Below, in pieces: positions 8,078-15,250 of a DNA stretch of 64,000 nt. The notes beneath the pieces are model-generated. The model did not search any database and was not told where the DNA came from. It saw only the letters and a list, made by a program, of their open reading frames with translations. This stretch comes from Streptomyces sp. NBC_00878. GTDB lineage: Bacteria > Actinomycetota > Actinomycetes > Streptomycetales > Streptomycetaceae. Both the position numbers and the translations under genes were made by a program. Position 1 is the stretch's first letter. Each line of letters starts with the position of its first letter. Location: assembly GCF_026341515.1 (NCBI RefSeq), contig NZ_JAPEOK010000001.1, forward strand, positions 9,796,001 to 9,860,000. Reading direction: 5' to 3'.

Positions 8078-9252
8078 TGGAAGGCCTGAGGGAAGAGCCG
8101 GTGGGAGGCCTGAAGGACGCGGCGGCGCCGACCGCCGCTCCCGCTTCGGGGGACGCGCCCGGCCCGGCGGTGCTCCCGCGTGTCCGCACCCGGCGTCCGG
8201 TCTTCCACGCCCTGCGCGTCGCCTCCGTACAGCCGCTGTGTGAGGACGCGGCGGCCGTCAGCTTCGAGATCCCGGAGGAACTGGCCGAGGAGTTCGCCTT
8301 CGCGCCCGGCCAGTCGCTCACGCTGCGGCGCGAGATCGACGGACGGGACGAGCGGCGCTCGTACTCGATCTGCTCTCCGGCCGGTTCCGTGCCGCGCATC
8401 GGGGTGCGGGTGGTGCCGGGCGGCCTGTTCTCGGCATGGCTCGTGGAGGACGTGCGTCCCGGCGACACCGTCGAGGTGATGGCCCCGACAGGCTTCTTCA
8501 CACCCGACCTCACCACACCCGGCCATCACGTGCTGATCGCGGCGGGCTCCGGCATCACGCCCATGGTGTCCATCGCCGAGTCCGTCCTGGCCGCGGACAT
8601 CCGCTCCACCGTCACGCTCTTCTACGGCAACCGGCGCACCGGCACCGTGATGTTCGCCGACGAGCTGGCGGACCTGAAGGACCTGTACCCCGCCCGTTTC
8701 CAGCTCGCCCATGTGCTGTCGCGCGAGCCCCGGGAAGCCGAGGTGCTCTCCGGCCGCCTCGACGCCGAGCGACTCTCGGCGCTCGTCGACGCCCTGGTCG
8801 ACGTGAAAGGGGCCGACCACTGGTGGCTGTGCGGCCCGCACGGCATGGTCCGTGACGCCCAGGCGGTCCTGGCCGGCCTCGGCGTGCCCGGCGACCGCGT
8901 CCACCAGGAGCTGTTCTACGCCGACGACGAGCCCGTACGGGAAGTGCACCACGCGGAGGCCGCCACCGAGGGGGCCGTCAGCCAGGTCACCGTCACCCTC
9001 GACGGCCGCTCCACCACCGCCGCCCTCGCCCGGGACCGGAGCATCCTCGACGGCGCCCAGCAGACCCGCCCCGACCTGCCCTTCGCCTGCAAGGGCGGTG
9101 TCTGCGGCACCTGCCGGGCCCTGGTCACCGACGGCAAAGCGGACATGCGCCGCAACTTCGCTCTCGAAGCGGATGAGGTGGACGCGGGGTACGTCCTCAC
9201 GTGCCAGTCGTATCCGGTCTCCGAGAAGCTGACGGTCGACTACGACAGCTGA
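8077..9252 (+). CDS. paaE: Phenylacetyl-CoA epoxidase reductase subunit PaaE
   Basis: 391 aa. NADPH-to-iron-sulfur reductase feeding electrons to PaaA. After a ~40-residue Ala/Pro-rich extension come the FAD domain (RSYSICSP), the NAD(P) domain (LIAAGSGITPMVSIAESVL; WLCGPHGMV) and a C-terminal plant-type 2Fe-2S ferredoxin with CKGGVCGTCRA and a distal cysteine (VLTCQSYP). The extension is longer than in many PaaE proteins, and an internal start near VLPRVRTRRP cannot be excluded. Last gene of the operon. Confidence 0.95.
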   Translation: MEGLREEPVGGLKDAAAPTAAPASGDAPGPAVLPRVRTRRPVFHALRVASVQPLCEDAAAVSFEIPEELAEEFAFAPGQSLTLRREIDGRDERRSYSICSPAGSVPRIGVRVVPGGLFSAWLVEDVRPGDTVEVMAPTGFFTPDLTTPGHHVLIAAGSGITPMVSIAESVLAADIRSTVTLFYGNRRTGTVMFADELADLKDLYPARFQLAHVLSREPREAEVLSGRLDAERLSALVDALVDVKGADHWWLCGPHGMVRDAQAVLAGLGVPGDRVHQELFYADDEPVREVHHAEAATEGAVSQVTVTLDGRSTTAALARDRSILDGAQQTRPDLPFACKGGVCGTCRALVTDGKADMRRNFALEADEVDAGYVLTCQSYPVSEKLTVDYDS

Positions 9253-9272
9253 ACCGGCAGGGTGCCCGTTCA

Positions 9273-9350
9273 GCCGATCCCCGTGCCGGCTCAGTCAGCT
9301 CCCGTGCAGGTTCAGTCAGCTTCCGCGCCGGTTCAGTCCGGCAGGCAAGT
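9273..9350 (+). repeat. Degenerate tandem repeat after paaE
   Basis: Three imperfect copies of a unit close to GGTTCAGTCAGCTCCCGTGC run through the region just after paaE. No coding potential stands out. It may be replication-slippage sequence in the 3' untranslated region. Confidence 0.4.
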
Positions 9351-9416
9351 CGCTTGACCAGGCACGGAAGCCGCCGGACCCGGCAGGGGAGTCGATCCCT
9401 GCCCCTTCATGCGCGC

Positions 9417-9445
9417 TGACCCCATAAAGCGGCCTTATGGGGTCA
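9417..9445. terminator. Perfect 11-bp inverted repeat between paaE and the reductase gene
   Basis: TGACCCCATAA (9417-9427) and TTATGGGGTCA (9435-9445) are perfect arms around a 7-base loop. It could terminate the paa operon, though no T-tract follows, or be a protein-binding dyad for the next gene. Confidence 0.5.
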
Positions 9446-9467
9446 TAGACCGGGCCCGACTACTGAC

Positions 9468-9490
9468 TTAGGCATGCCTTAGTTTAGGCT
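9468..9490 (+). promoter_or_regulatory. Iron-box-like site upstream of the FprA-type gene
   Basis: TTAGGCATGCCTTAG followed by TTTAGGCT resembles DmdR1/IdeR boxes (TTAGGTTAGGCT-type half-sites), with AGGCATGCCT as a perfect inner palindrome. It lies about 50 bases before the start at 9537. Iron control of the reductase is inference. Confidence 0.45.
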
Positions 9491-9536
9491 CCGGGTGAGT
9501 ACTTCTGATCGATCATCGCTCGAAGGGAACCTGATC

Positions 9537-10901
9537 ATGCCTCGCCCCCTGCGGGTAGCCATTGTCGGAGCCGGCCCCGCCGGGATCTACGCCGCCGACG
9601 CGCTGTTGAAGTCCGCAGTGGCCGTCGAGCCCGGTGTGTCCATCGACCTCTTCGAGCGGATGCCGGCGCCGTTCGGCCTGATCCGTTACGGCGTCGCCCC
9701 CGACCACCCGCGTATCAAGGGCATCATCAACGCCCTGCACCAGGTGCTCGACAAGCCGCAGATCCGCCTCTTCGGCAACGTCGACTACCCGGGCGACATC
9801 AACCTGGACGACCTGCGCGCCTTCTACGACGCGGTGATCTTCTCCACGGGCGCGACGGCCGACCGGGCCCTCGACATACCCGGCATCGACCTCGACGGCT
9901 CGTACGGTGCGGCGGACTTCGTCTCCTGGTACGACGGGCACCCGGACGTCCCGCGGACCTGGCCGCTGGAGGCGGAGAAGCTCGCCGTCCTCGGTGTCGG
10001 CAACGTCGCCCTCGACGTGGCGCGCGTTCTCGCCAAGACCGCCGACGAACTGCTGCCGACCGAGATCCCGGCGAACGTGTACGAGGGTCTCAAGGCCAAC
10101 AAGGCCCTTGAGGTGCACGTCTTCGGCCGCCGCGGCCCGGCGCAGGCGAAGTTCAGCCCGATGGAGCTGCGGGAGCTGGACCACTCCCCGAACATCGAGG
10201 TCATCGTCGACCCCGAGGACATCGACTACGACGACGGCTCGATCGCGACCCGGCGGGGCAACAAGCAGGCCGACATGGTCGCCAAGACCCTGGAGAACTG
10301 GGCCATCCGCGATGTCGGCGACCGGCCGCACAAGCTGTTCCTGCACTTCTTCGAGTCGCCGACCGAGATCCTCGGCGAGGACGGCAAGGTCGTCGGCCTG
10401 CGCACCGAGCGCACCGCCCTCGACGGCACCGGCAACGTCAAGGGCACCGGCGAGTTCAAGGACTGGGACCTCGGCGCGGTCTACCGCGCGGTGGGCTACC
10501 TGTCCGACAAGCTGCCCAAGCTGCCCTGGGACGTCGAGTCGGGCACGGTCCCGGACAAGGCCGGCCGGGTGATCGAGGAGACCGGCGAGCACCTGCAGTC
10601 GACGTACGTCACCGGCTGGATCCGGCGCGGGCCCGTCGGCCTGATCGGCCACACCAAGGGCGACGCCAACGAGACGGTCGCCAGCCTGCTCGACGACCAT
10701 GCCAACGGCCGTTTGCACACGCCTGTTTCGCCGGGTCCGGAGGTCGTGGACGCGTTCCTCGCCGAGCGGAACGTCCGCTTCACCACGTGGGACGGCTGGT
10801 ACCGCCTGGACGCCGCGGAGAAGGCACTGGGCGAGCCCGAGGGCCGCGAGCGCGTGAAGCTCGTCGAGCGCGAGGACATGCTCAGGGCGAGCGGCGCGTA
10901 A
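9537..10901 (+). CDS. FprA-type NADPH:ferredoxin reductase (adrenodoxin reductase family)
   Basis: 454 aa from ATG 9537, behind AAGGGAA. The FAD-binding AIVGAGPAGIYAA is at the N-terminus. The family motifs PFGLIRYGVAPDHPRIK and the NADPH-domain VLGVGNVALDVARVLAKT, HVFGRRGPAQAKFSP and GWIRRGPVGLIGHTKGDANETV follow. Such enzymes reduce ferredoxins or P450 partners with NADPH. The iron-box-like upstream sequence suggests expression under iron starvation. A second paralogue lies at 26787-28139. The gene is monocistronic, closed by a hairpin at 10911-10930. Confidence 0.92.
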   Translation: MPRPLRVAIVGAGPAGIYAADALLKSAVAVEPGVSIDLFERMPAPFGLIRYGVAPDHPRIKGIINALHQVLDKPQIRLFGNVDYPGDINLDDLRAFYDAVIFSTGATADRALDIPGIDLDGSYGAADFVSWYDGHPDVPRTWPLEAEKLAVLGVGNVALDVARVLAKTADELLPTEIPANVYEGLKANKALEVHVFGRRGPAQAKFSPMELRELDHSPNIEVIVDPEDIDYDDGSIATRRGNKQADMVAKTLENWAIRDVGDRPHKLFLHFFESPTEILGEDGKVVGLRTERTALDGTGNVKGTGEFKDWDLGAVYRAVGYLSDKLPKLPWDVESGTVPDKAGRVIEETGEHLQSTYVTGWIRRGPVGLIGHTKGDANETVASLLDDHANGRLHTPVSPGPEVVDAFLAERNVRFTTWDGWYRLDAAEKALGEPEGRERVKLVEREDMLRASGA

Positions 10902-10910
10902 CGCTGCCGA

Positions 10911-10930
10911 GGGCGCTGCGGGGAGCGCCC
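10911..10930 (+). terminator. Hairpin after the FprA-type gene
   Basis: GGGCGCT and AGCGCCC arms (7 bp) with a 6-base loop begin 10 bases after the stop codon, between convergent genes. Likely an intrinsic terminator of the GC-rich, U-poor streptomycete type. Confidence 0.5.
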
Positions 10931-11041
10931 TACAGGGGCGGAGCGTCCTCCAGCGGCACGGGGAACTGCTCGCCCAGCCACGACGTACCCGCAGTCACCC
11001 GACCACACACGGTCGGCCCCCGCGAGGCGCGACCCGGCCCG

Positions 11042-11740
11042 TCAGGCGGACCGACCAGCCCCCAGGCGGAGCCACTCGTACGCGGCCCGAGCCGTGAACT
11101 CGGCCTGTCCGCCCCGCAGAAGCAGCCCCACCGTGGCGAACTCCGGATCGTCGGCCTGCGCCGCGACGTACGGGATCGCGATGCACCGCATCCCGGCCGC
11201 GCGCGCCGCGGCGGCCCCCGGCACGGCGTCCTCCAGCACCACACAGTCCGCCGGCGCCGCCCCGAGCCGACGCGCCGCCTCCGCGAAGATATCGGGAGCG
11301 GGTTTGCCGGAGGCGACCTCGTCCGCCGAGACGACGGTCCGCAGATACGCGGACAGCCCCGTGCCCGCCAGGATCGCCTCGATCGCTTCGCGCGACGACC
11401 CGGAGGCCACGGCCATCGGGACGCCGTCCTCGGCCAGCAGCTCCACGAACTTCCGCATCTCCGGGTAGACCCGCGTGGACGTGCGGGCCAGCTCCAGATA
11501 GCGCCGGTTCTTGTCCGCGAGGAGTACGTCGAGCGGGGCGTCCAGGGCGTACCGCTCCTTCCAGAGCGCGATCGTCTCCTGCGTGCTGATGCCGACGTAC
11601 CGCTCGTGGTCGGTCCAGGTGAAGCCCGTGACGCCCTGTCCGGCGAGCGTCTGCCGTCCCGCCTCGTAGTAGTTCGGCTCGCTGTCCACGAGTGTTCCGT
11701 CGAGATCGAAGATGACCGAAATGTCGCCGAGGTTGCTCAT
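11042..11740 (-). CDS. HAD-superfamily hydrolase, beta-phosphoglucomutase-like
   Basis: 232 aa. Motif I VIFDLDGTLVDSEPNY with both aspartates, motif II AVASGSS, the motif III lysine in SGKPAPDIF and motif IV VLEDAVPG are all present. The order and the helical cap at about 20-90 place it among subclass I enzymes near beta-phosphoglucomutase and phosphoglycolate-type phosphatases. Substrate unknown, probably a sugar phosphate. It ends convergently against the FprA-type gene and begins about 30 bases after the end of the Lrp gene. Confidence 0.88.
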   Translation of the reverse strand: MSNLGDISVIFDLDGTLVDSEPNYYEAGRQTLAGQGVTGFTWTDHERYVGISTQETIALWKERYALDAPLDVLLADKNRRYLELARTSTRVYPEMRKFVELLAEDGVPMAVASGSSREAIEAILAGTGLSAYLRTVVSADEVASGKPAPDIFAEAARRLGAAPADCVVLEDAVPGAAAARAAGMRCIAIPYVAAQADDPEFATVGLLLRGGQAEFTARAAYEWLRLGAGRSA

Positions 11741-11773
11741 GGGTCCAGGATGCCGGGTCCGGGTTGCGATTGA

Positions 11774-12271
11774 TCACCCCTGAGGACGTGAGTGATCACC
11801 CCGGGCGGTACGCCCGATCGACTCCACCAACGGCAGCATCCGCCGCGGCACCCGCTCGCGCAGCACCACCTCGGTCCGGGTGCGGACGACGCCCGGCAGG
11901 CTGATCAGCGCCTGGATCACGTCCTCAAGATGTCCGTTGTCCCGCGCGACGACCCGCGTCAGCAGATCTCCGCCACCGGTGATCGAGAACGCCTCGATGA
12001 TCTCCGGCACGGCCGCCAACGCGTCCCCCACGTCGTCGAGATGCCCCTGTGTGACCTCGATGTGCACGAACGCGAGCACCGGGTGGCCGAGCGCGGCGGG
12101 GGACAGCGAGGGACCGGTGCCGGTGATCACGCCGTCCCGCTCCAGCCGGTCGAGCCGCGCCTGCAGGGTGCCGCGGGCGACGCCGAGGATGCGCGCGTAC
12201 TCGCGGACGCTGGTGCGCGGCTGCTCCAGCAGCAGCCGCAGGATGCGGGTGTCGAGTTCGTCCACGGCCAT
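11774..12271 (-). CDS. Lrp/AsnC family transcriptional regulator
   Basis: 165 aa from ATG 12271 (MAVDELDTRILRLLLEQPRTS). N-terminal AsnC helix-turn-helix at about 5-50 (SVREYARILGVARGTLQARLDRLERDGVI), then the RAM effector domain (VLAFVHIEVTQGHLDDV, ITGGGDLLTRVVARDN). The gene is followed at 11740 by the HAD gene. A 21-bp dyad 40 bases upstream, repeated at 13270, is a likely operator. Ligand unknown, probably an amino acid or aromatic acid. Confidence 0.9.
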   Translation of the reverse strand: MAVDELDTRILRLLLEQPRTSVREYARILGVARGTLQARLDRLERDGVITGTGPSLSPAALGHPVLAFVHIEVTQGHLDDVGDALAAVPEIIEAFSITGGGDLLTRVVARDNGHLEDVIQALISLPGVVRTRTEVVLRERVPRRMLPLVESIGRTARGDHSRPQG

Positions 12272-12310
12272 GCTCGGTGGGGCTCCCTGCGGTCTTGGCT
12301 GATCGTTCCC

Positions 12311-12331
12311 GACTGTACCAATGGCCCAGTC
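12311..12331. promoter_or_regulatory. 21-bp dyad upstream of the Lrp gene, copy 1
   Basis: GACTG-TA-CCAATGG-CC-CAGTC is symmetric in GACTG/CAGTC and CCA/TGG around a central A. It lies 40 bases before the Lrp start codon. The same dyad with three changed bases occurs at 13270-13290. Confidence 0.6.
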
Positions 12332-12350
12332 GATCACGAGCCCGGAGGGC

Positions 12351-12393
12351 GCATGGCCCATCGCATGGATCATGGCATGGTGCATGGTGCATG
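12351..12393. repeat. Phased GCATGG repeats
   Basis: GCATGG occurs at 12351, 12363, 12375 and 12382, and GCATGA at 12389, giving spacings of 12, 12, 7 and 7 bases. The region lies upstream of the Lrp gene and has no credible coding sequence. Clustered half-sites would suit an oligomeric regulator. Confidence 0.4.
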
Positions 12394-12457
12394 AAGGCGA
12401 GGACACTGCACAGCACACCTTCGCCCCGCCGAGCCCCTTCGCGAGGTCGCGCCGATG

Positions 12458-12499
12458 CCCACAGTGCCGTGGGTCGGTCCGCCCACAGTGCCGTGGGTC
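12458..12499 (-). terminator. Duplicated hairpin after the three-helix bundle gene
   Basis: CCCACAGTGCCGTGGGTC occurs twice, at 12458-12475 and 12482-12499. Each copy folds as CCCAC/GTGGG. The second copy overlaps the stop codon of the gene ending at 12498, so the pair probably forms tandem terminators. Confidence 0.5.
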
Positions 12500-12704
12500 A
12501 GTCGTGGGGTGTCCGCAGAATGGCCCGCGCCTTGCGTTCGACCAGCACGGGTACGAAATCGCGTACGGGCCGGTCGCTGAAGGACGCGTGTGCCGCGGCT
12601 ACGGCCGCCTCGATCTCGGCAGTGGTGCGTGTCTTGTCGTAGGCGCTGGTGAGGCGCTTCGTGACTCCCCGGATGGCGTCTTCTTCGTGTGCGTCGATAG
12701 CCAC
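12498..12704 (-). CDS. Small three-helix bundle dimerization-domain protein
   Basis: 68 aa from a GTG at 12704 with AGGTGA just upstream. A longer frame from ATG 12788 exists but overlaps the preceding gene by 50 bases. The sequence EEDAIRGVTKRLTSAYDKTRTTAEIEAAV...VRDFVPVLVERKARAIL matches the small actinobacterial three-helix bundle family, often found near regulators or redox genes. No catalytic residues are visible. It follows the DUF5519-like gene by 34 bases. Confidence 0.65.
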   Translation of the reverse strand: MAIDAHEEDAIRGVTKRLTSAYDKTRTTAEIEAAVAAAHASFSDRPVRDFVPVLVERKARAILRTPHD

Positions 12705-12738
12705 AACGTCACCTGCCTGGAACTGGAAGAAGTACTTC

Positions 12739-13134
12739 TCAGCCGCCGCTGAGATGCTCACGCGGAAGTGCCGTACCGCGATGGTCATTGCAGCCCGCCG
12801 AAGGCATGTCGTCGGCCACCGGCCATGTCTGGTGCGCTTGGAGGGCGAGGCTCGCCAGGGTCAGCATCAGCTCGATGTCCGTGTTGACTTCGAGGCGGAT
12901 CGTCACCCAACGGGAGCCGGGCACCATCCGGATCGCGGTCGCGTCCTTGAGGTGGCCCTCGAACCGCTGCATGGCCCGGGCCGTCAGGTGCAGGTCGACG
13001 TCCTGGTCCGAATGGAAGTGGACGATCTCGCTCTGGGCCGAGCGCAGCGCCCGTCCCGTGCCACAGCTGGGCCGGACCTCCACCAGGTCCGGCCAACCCG
13101 CCAATTGCGTCATGGCTCGCACGGCCAACGTCAT
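12739..13134 (-). CDS. Luciferase-domain (DUF5519-like) small protein
   Basis: 131 aa. The core SEIVHFHSDQDVDLHLTARAMQRFEGHLKDATAIRMVPGSRWVTIRLE is typical of the actinobacterial family named luciferase domain or DUF5519. It is a compact alpha/beta domain with conserved histidines (HFH, DLHL) and no proven activity. It leads a two-gene unit with the small three-helix bundle gene. Downstream residues from about 100 look like an unconserved tail. Confidence 0.75.
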   Translation of the reverse strand: MTLAVRAMTQLAGWPDLVEVRPSCGTGRALRSAQSEIVHFHSDQDVDLHLTARAMQRFEGHLKDATAIRMVPGSRWVTIRLEVNTDIELMLTLASLALQAHQTWPVADDMPSAGCNDHRGTALPREHLSGG

Positions 13135-13514
13135 GAATCCATCATGACGCGCTCACTGCCCGGTAACCACAGATTGGGACATCCGTAACCAGGCTGCTCG
13201 GGTTGCCGGGCGGCAGCATGTCGGTGTGCCGACCCGTTGGTCCCGTCGTGGCCGGTCCTCCTCCTCCCTGACTGTGCCAATGGTTCAGTCATCCGGAGGC
13301 CTGTTGTGCCATTGCGCTTCAGGTGCTTTCCTGTGGCGTATCCATGTACTTACGGCGCCGCGCGGTGCCGGACGGCGACGAGGCCGGATCCGGAGCGCGG
13401 CGCCTTCGCCATGCCCGTCCGCCGTCCGTCGTCCGCCGTCCACGACTCCCGGACGGCCGCGGGCCGGCGCGCAGTACACCACACGCAGTACACCAAGGGG
13501 GGCGGCACATCGCC
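13135..13514 (+). other. 380-bp upstream region of the FUSC gene
   Basis: No credible gene. It holds the divergent promoters of the DUF5519-like and FUSC genes, the second 21-bp dyad (13270-13290) and a direct repeat CGCAGTACACCA at 13470-13481 and 13484-13495 (14-base period) just before the FUSC ribosome-binding site AAGGGGG. Confidence 0.5.
13270..13290. promoter_or_regulatory. 21-bp dyad upstream of the FUSC gene, copy 2
   Basis: GACTG-TG-CCAATGG-TT-CAGTC matches the dyad at 12311-12331 in 18 of 21 positions and keeps all symmetric bases. It suggests that one regulator, possibly the nearby Lrp protein, acts at both sites. Confidence 0.6.
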
Positions 13515-15197
13515 GTGAAGAGGATGTTCGTGGCTTCGGACCCGGGGCGGGTGCGCCTGAAGAACTCGACCCGCGCCGTCATCGGCGTGGGTCTCGCCGT
13601 CGCGGTGTCGGAACTGGCCGGACTTTCGCTGACCGCTTCGATCACCGGCGGACTGGCGGCCCTGCTGGCCCTCTTCACCGTCCTGGACGCCACCGTGCGC
13701 CCCCAAGCGGTGACCACCGCCCTGCTGCCCGTGGTGGGCTTCCCTGTCCTGGCCCTCGCCACCACCCTGCACGCCGTCCCGCTCGCCCGAGACGCGGCGT
13801 TCGTTCTCGTGGTCTTCTGCGGTGTCTACGCCCGCCGGTGGGGCCCGCGTGGCCACGCGCTCGGGATCTTCGCGTTCATGAACTTCTTCATCACGCAGTT
13901 CCTGCACGCCGTCCCCGCACAACTGCCGGAGCTGTACGCCGCCGTGGGCCTGGCCCTGATCGCCGCCGGCGGTGTGCGCTTCCTGCTCTGGCCGATCGAG
14001 CGTCGGACTCCGCCGGCCGTCGCGCCGGCACCGCTGCCCGGGCGGGGCCTGACCCGGCCCACCACACGCCAGGCCTTCCAGGCCACGGCCGCATGCGCCT
14101 TCGCCCTCGCCGTCGGACAGGCGCTCTCCGAGGACCGCTGGTACTGGGCCGTCGGCACCGCCTGGTGGATCTTCGCCAACACCGTCTCGCGCGGCGAAAC
14201 CCTGGTACGGGGCTTCCGCCGCGTGCTCGGCACCGTCGTCGGTGTCGTCGTCGGCGTACTGATCGCCATCCCGTTGCACGGAGCGCCGGTTTCGACCGCC
14301 GCCCTGGTCGCCGTCTGCGTCTTCGCGATCTTCTACACGGCCGCGGTCTCGTACAGCTGGATGATGTTCGCGGTGACGCTGATGGCGGGGTTGCTCTACG
14401 GCCTGCTGGGCGTACTGGACGCGAGCCTGCTCGTGCTGCGGCTCGCGGAGACGGGCGTTGGGGCGGTGTGTGCGGCGCTGGCCGCGATGTTCGTGCTGCC
14501 TGTCACCACTCACGCCACGAACGATGCCTGGATCCGGCGTGCGCTGCGCTGTGTGCACGCGTGCACCGCCGAGGCCGGGGCACGCCTGGCCGGGGCCCCG
14601 TCCGCCGACCCGGCTCCGCACGCGGTCGAACTGGAGTCGTTGCTCGGGCGGGTACGGCTCTCCCTCGCGCCGCTGGTCCATCCGCTCAGCCCGTTCCATG
14701 CCCGCAGGGCCCGCGCTCATCATGTGCTCGCGTTGCTCGACGAATGCGCCCACGAAGTGCGCGGACTGGTGGCCGTGGCCGCGGACCCGGATGCCGGCCA
14801 CGACGCCCGCCTCGCGGCAGCCTGCCGACGCGTCGAGGCGGCGGTCGAGGCGCTGATCTCGCCGGGGCGCGCACGCGCCACCGCCACTGCCACCGCCACT
14901 GCCACCGCCACCGCCACCGGCACCGGGACCGGGACCGGGACGACACCGGCTCCGAGCACCGTGCCGCATGTCGCCGAGCAGGCGCCGTCTCCGGCCCTGG
15001 CCCTGACGCATGTACACGGCCTGGAGAGACTGCTCGCTCAACTGGACGCGCCCCTGCGCAACGCCCCGCGCTCCCGTTCCCCACTTGTCGGCTCGACACG
15101 CGCGGCGACCGCCGGTGCCGGTGCCGGTGTGGACGCTGGTGTGGGCGCTGGTGTCGGGGCGGCACGGCTGCGGGCCGAGGGTTCCTCTATGGTCTAG
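13515..15197 (+). CDS. FUSC family integral membrane protein
   Basis: 560 aa from GTG 13515 (VKRMFVASDPG). Two blocks of hydrophobic segments with FUSC features are visible: an N-terminal set of about four helices, and a second FUSC-like set containing DRWYWAVGTAWWIFANTVSRGETLVRGFRRVLGTVVG. The RGxxRxxGTxxG loop is typical of aromatic-acid exporter and FusC proteins. A cytoplasmic helical tail (about 330-450) is followed by an Ala-Thr/Gly-Thr microsatellite and a variable Gly/Ala/Val-rich end. Likely a small-molecule efflux component; substrate unknown. Confidence 0.85.
   Translation: MKRMFVASDPGRVRLKNSTRAVIGVGLAVAVSELAGLSLTASITGGLAALLALFTVLDATVRPQAVTTALLPVVGFPVLALATTLHAVPLARDAAFVLVVFCGVYARRWGPRGHALGIFAFMNFFITQFLHAVPAQLPELYAAVGLALIAAGGVRFLLWPIERRTPPAVAPAPLPGRGLTRPTTRQAFQATAACAFALAVGQALSEDRWYWAVGTAWWIFANTVSRGETLVRGFRRVLGTVVGVVVGVLIAIPLHGAPVSTAALVAVCVFAIFYTAAVSYSWMMFAVTLMAGLLYGLLGVLDASLLVLRLAETGVGAVCAALAAMFVLPVTTHATNDAWIRRALRCVHACTAEAGARLAGAPSADPAPHAVELESLLGRVRLSLAPLVHPLSPFHARRARAHHVLALLDECAHEVRGLVAVAADPDAGHDARLAAACRRVEAAVEALISPGRARATATATATATATATGTGTGTGTTPAPSTVPHVAEQAPSPALALTHVHGLERLLAQLDAPLRNAPRSRSPLVGSTRAATAGAGAGVDAGVGAGVGAARLRAEGSSMV
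14875..14941 (+). repeat. Microsatellite encoding (Ala-Thr)n and (Gly-Thr)n
   Basis: A run of GCCACC/GCCACT hexamers passes into GGCACC/GGGACC hexamers inside the FUSC coding sequence. Unit length is a multiple of three, so changes in copy number keep the frame. It encodes a low-complexity linker. Confidence 0.8.
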
Positions 15198-15250
15198 GCC
15201 TTTGCCTGCTACCGTCGCCCCGAACGGCGTGGCACCGAGAGGGGACCGCA

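Noticed and set aside
12321..12752. A 143-codon frame on the plus strand
   Set aside because: It overlaps genuine genes and regulatory repeats and has no recognisable domain.
13350..15041. A 563-codon frame antisense to the FUSC gene
   Set aside because: GC-rich antisense shadow with no family motif and opposite codon bias.
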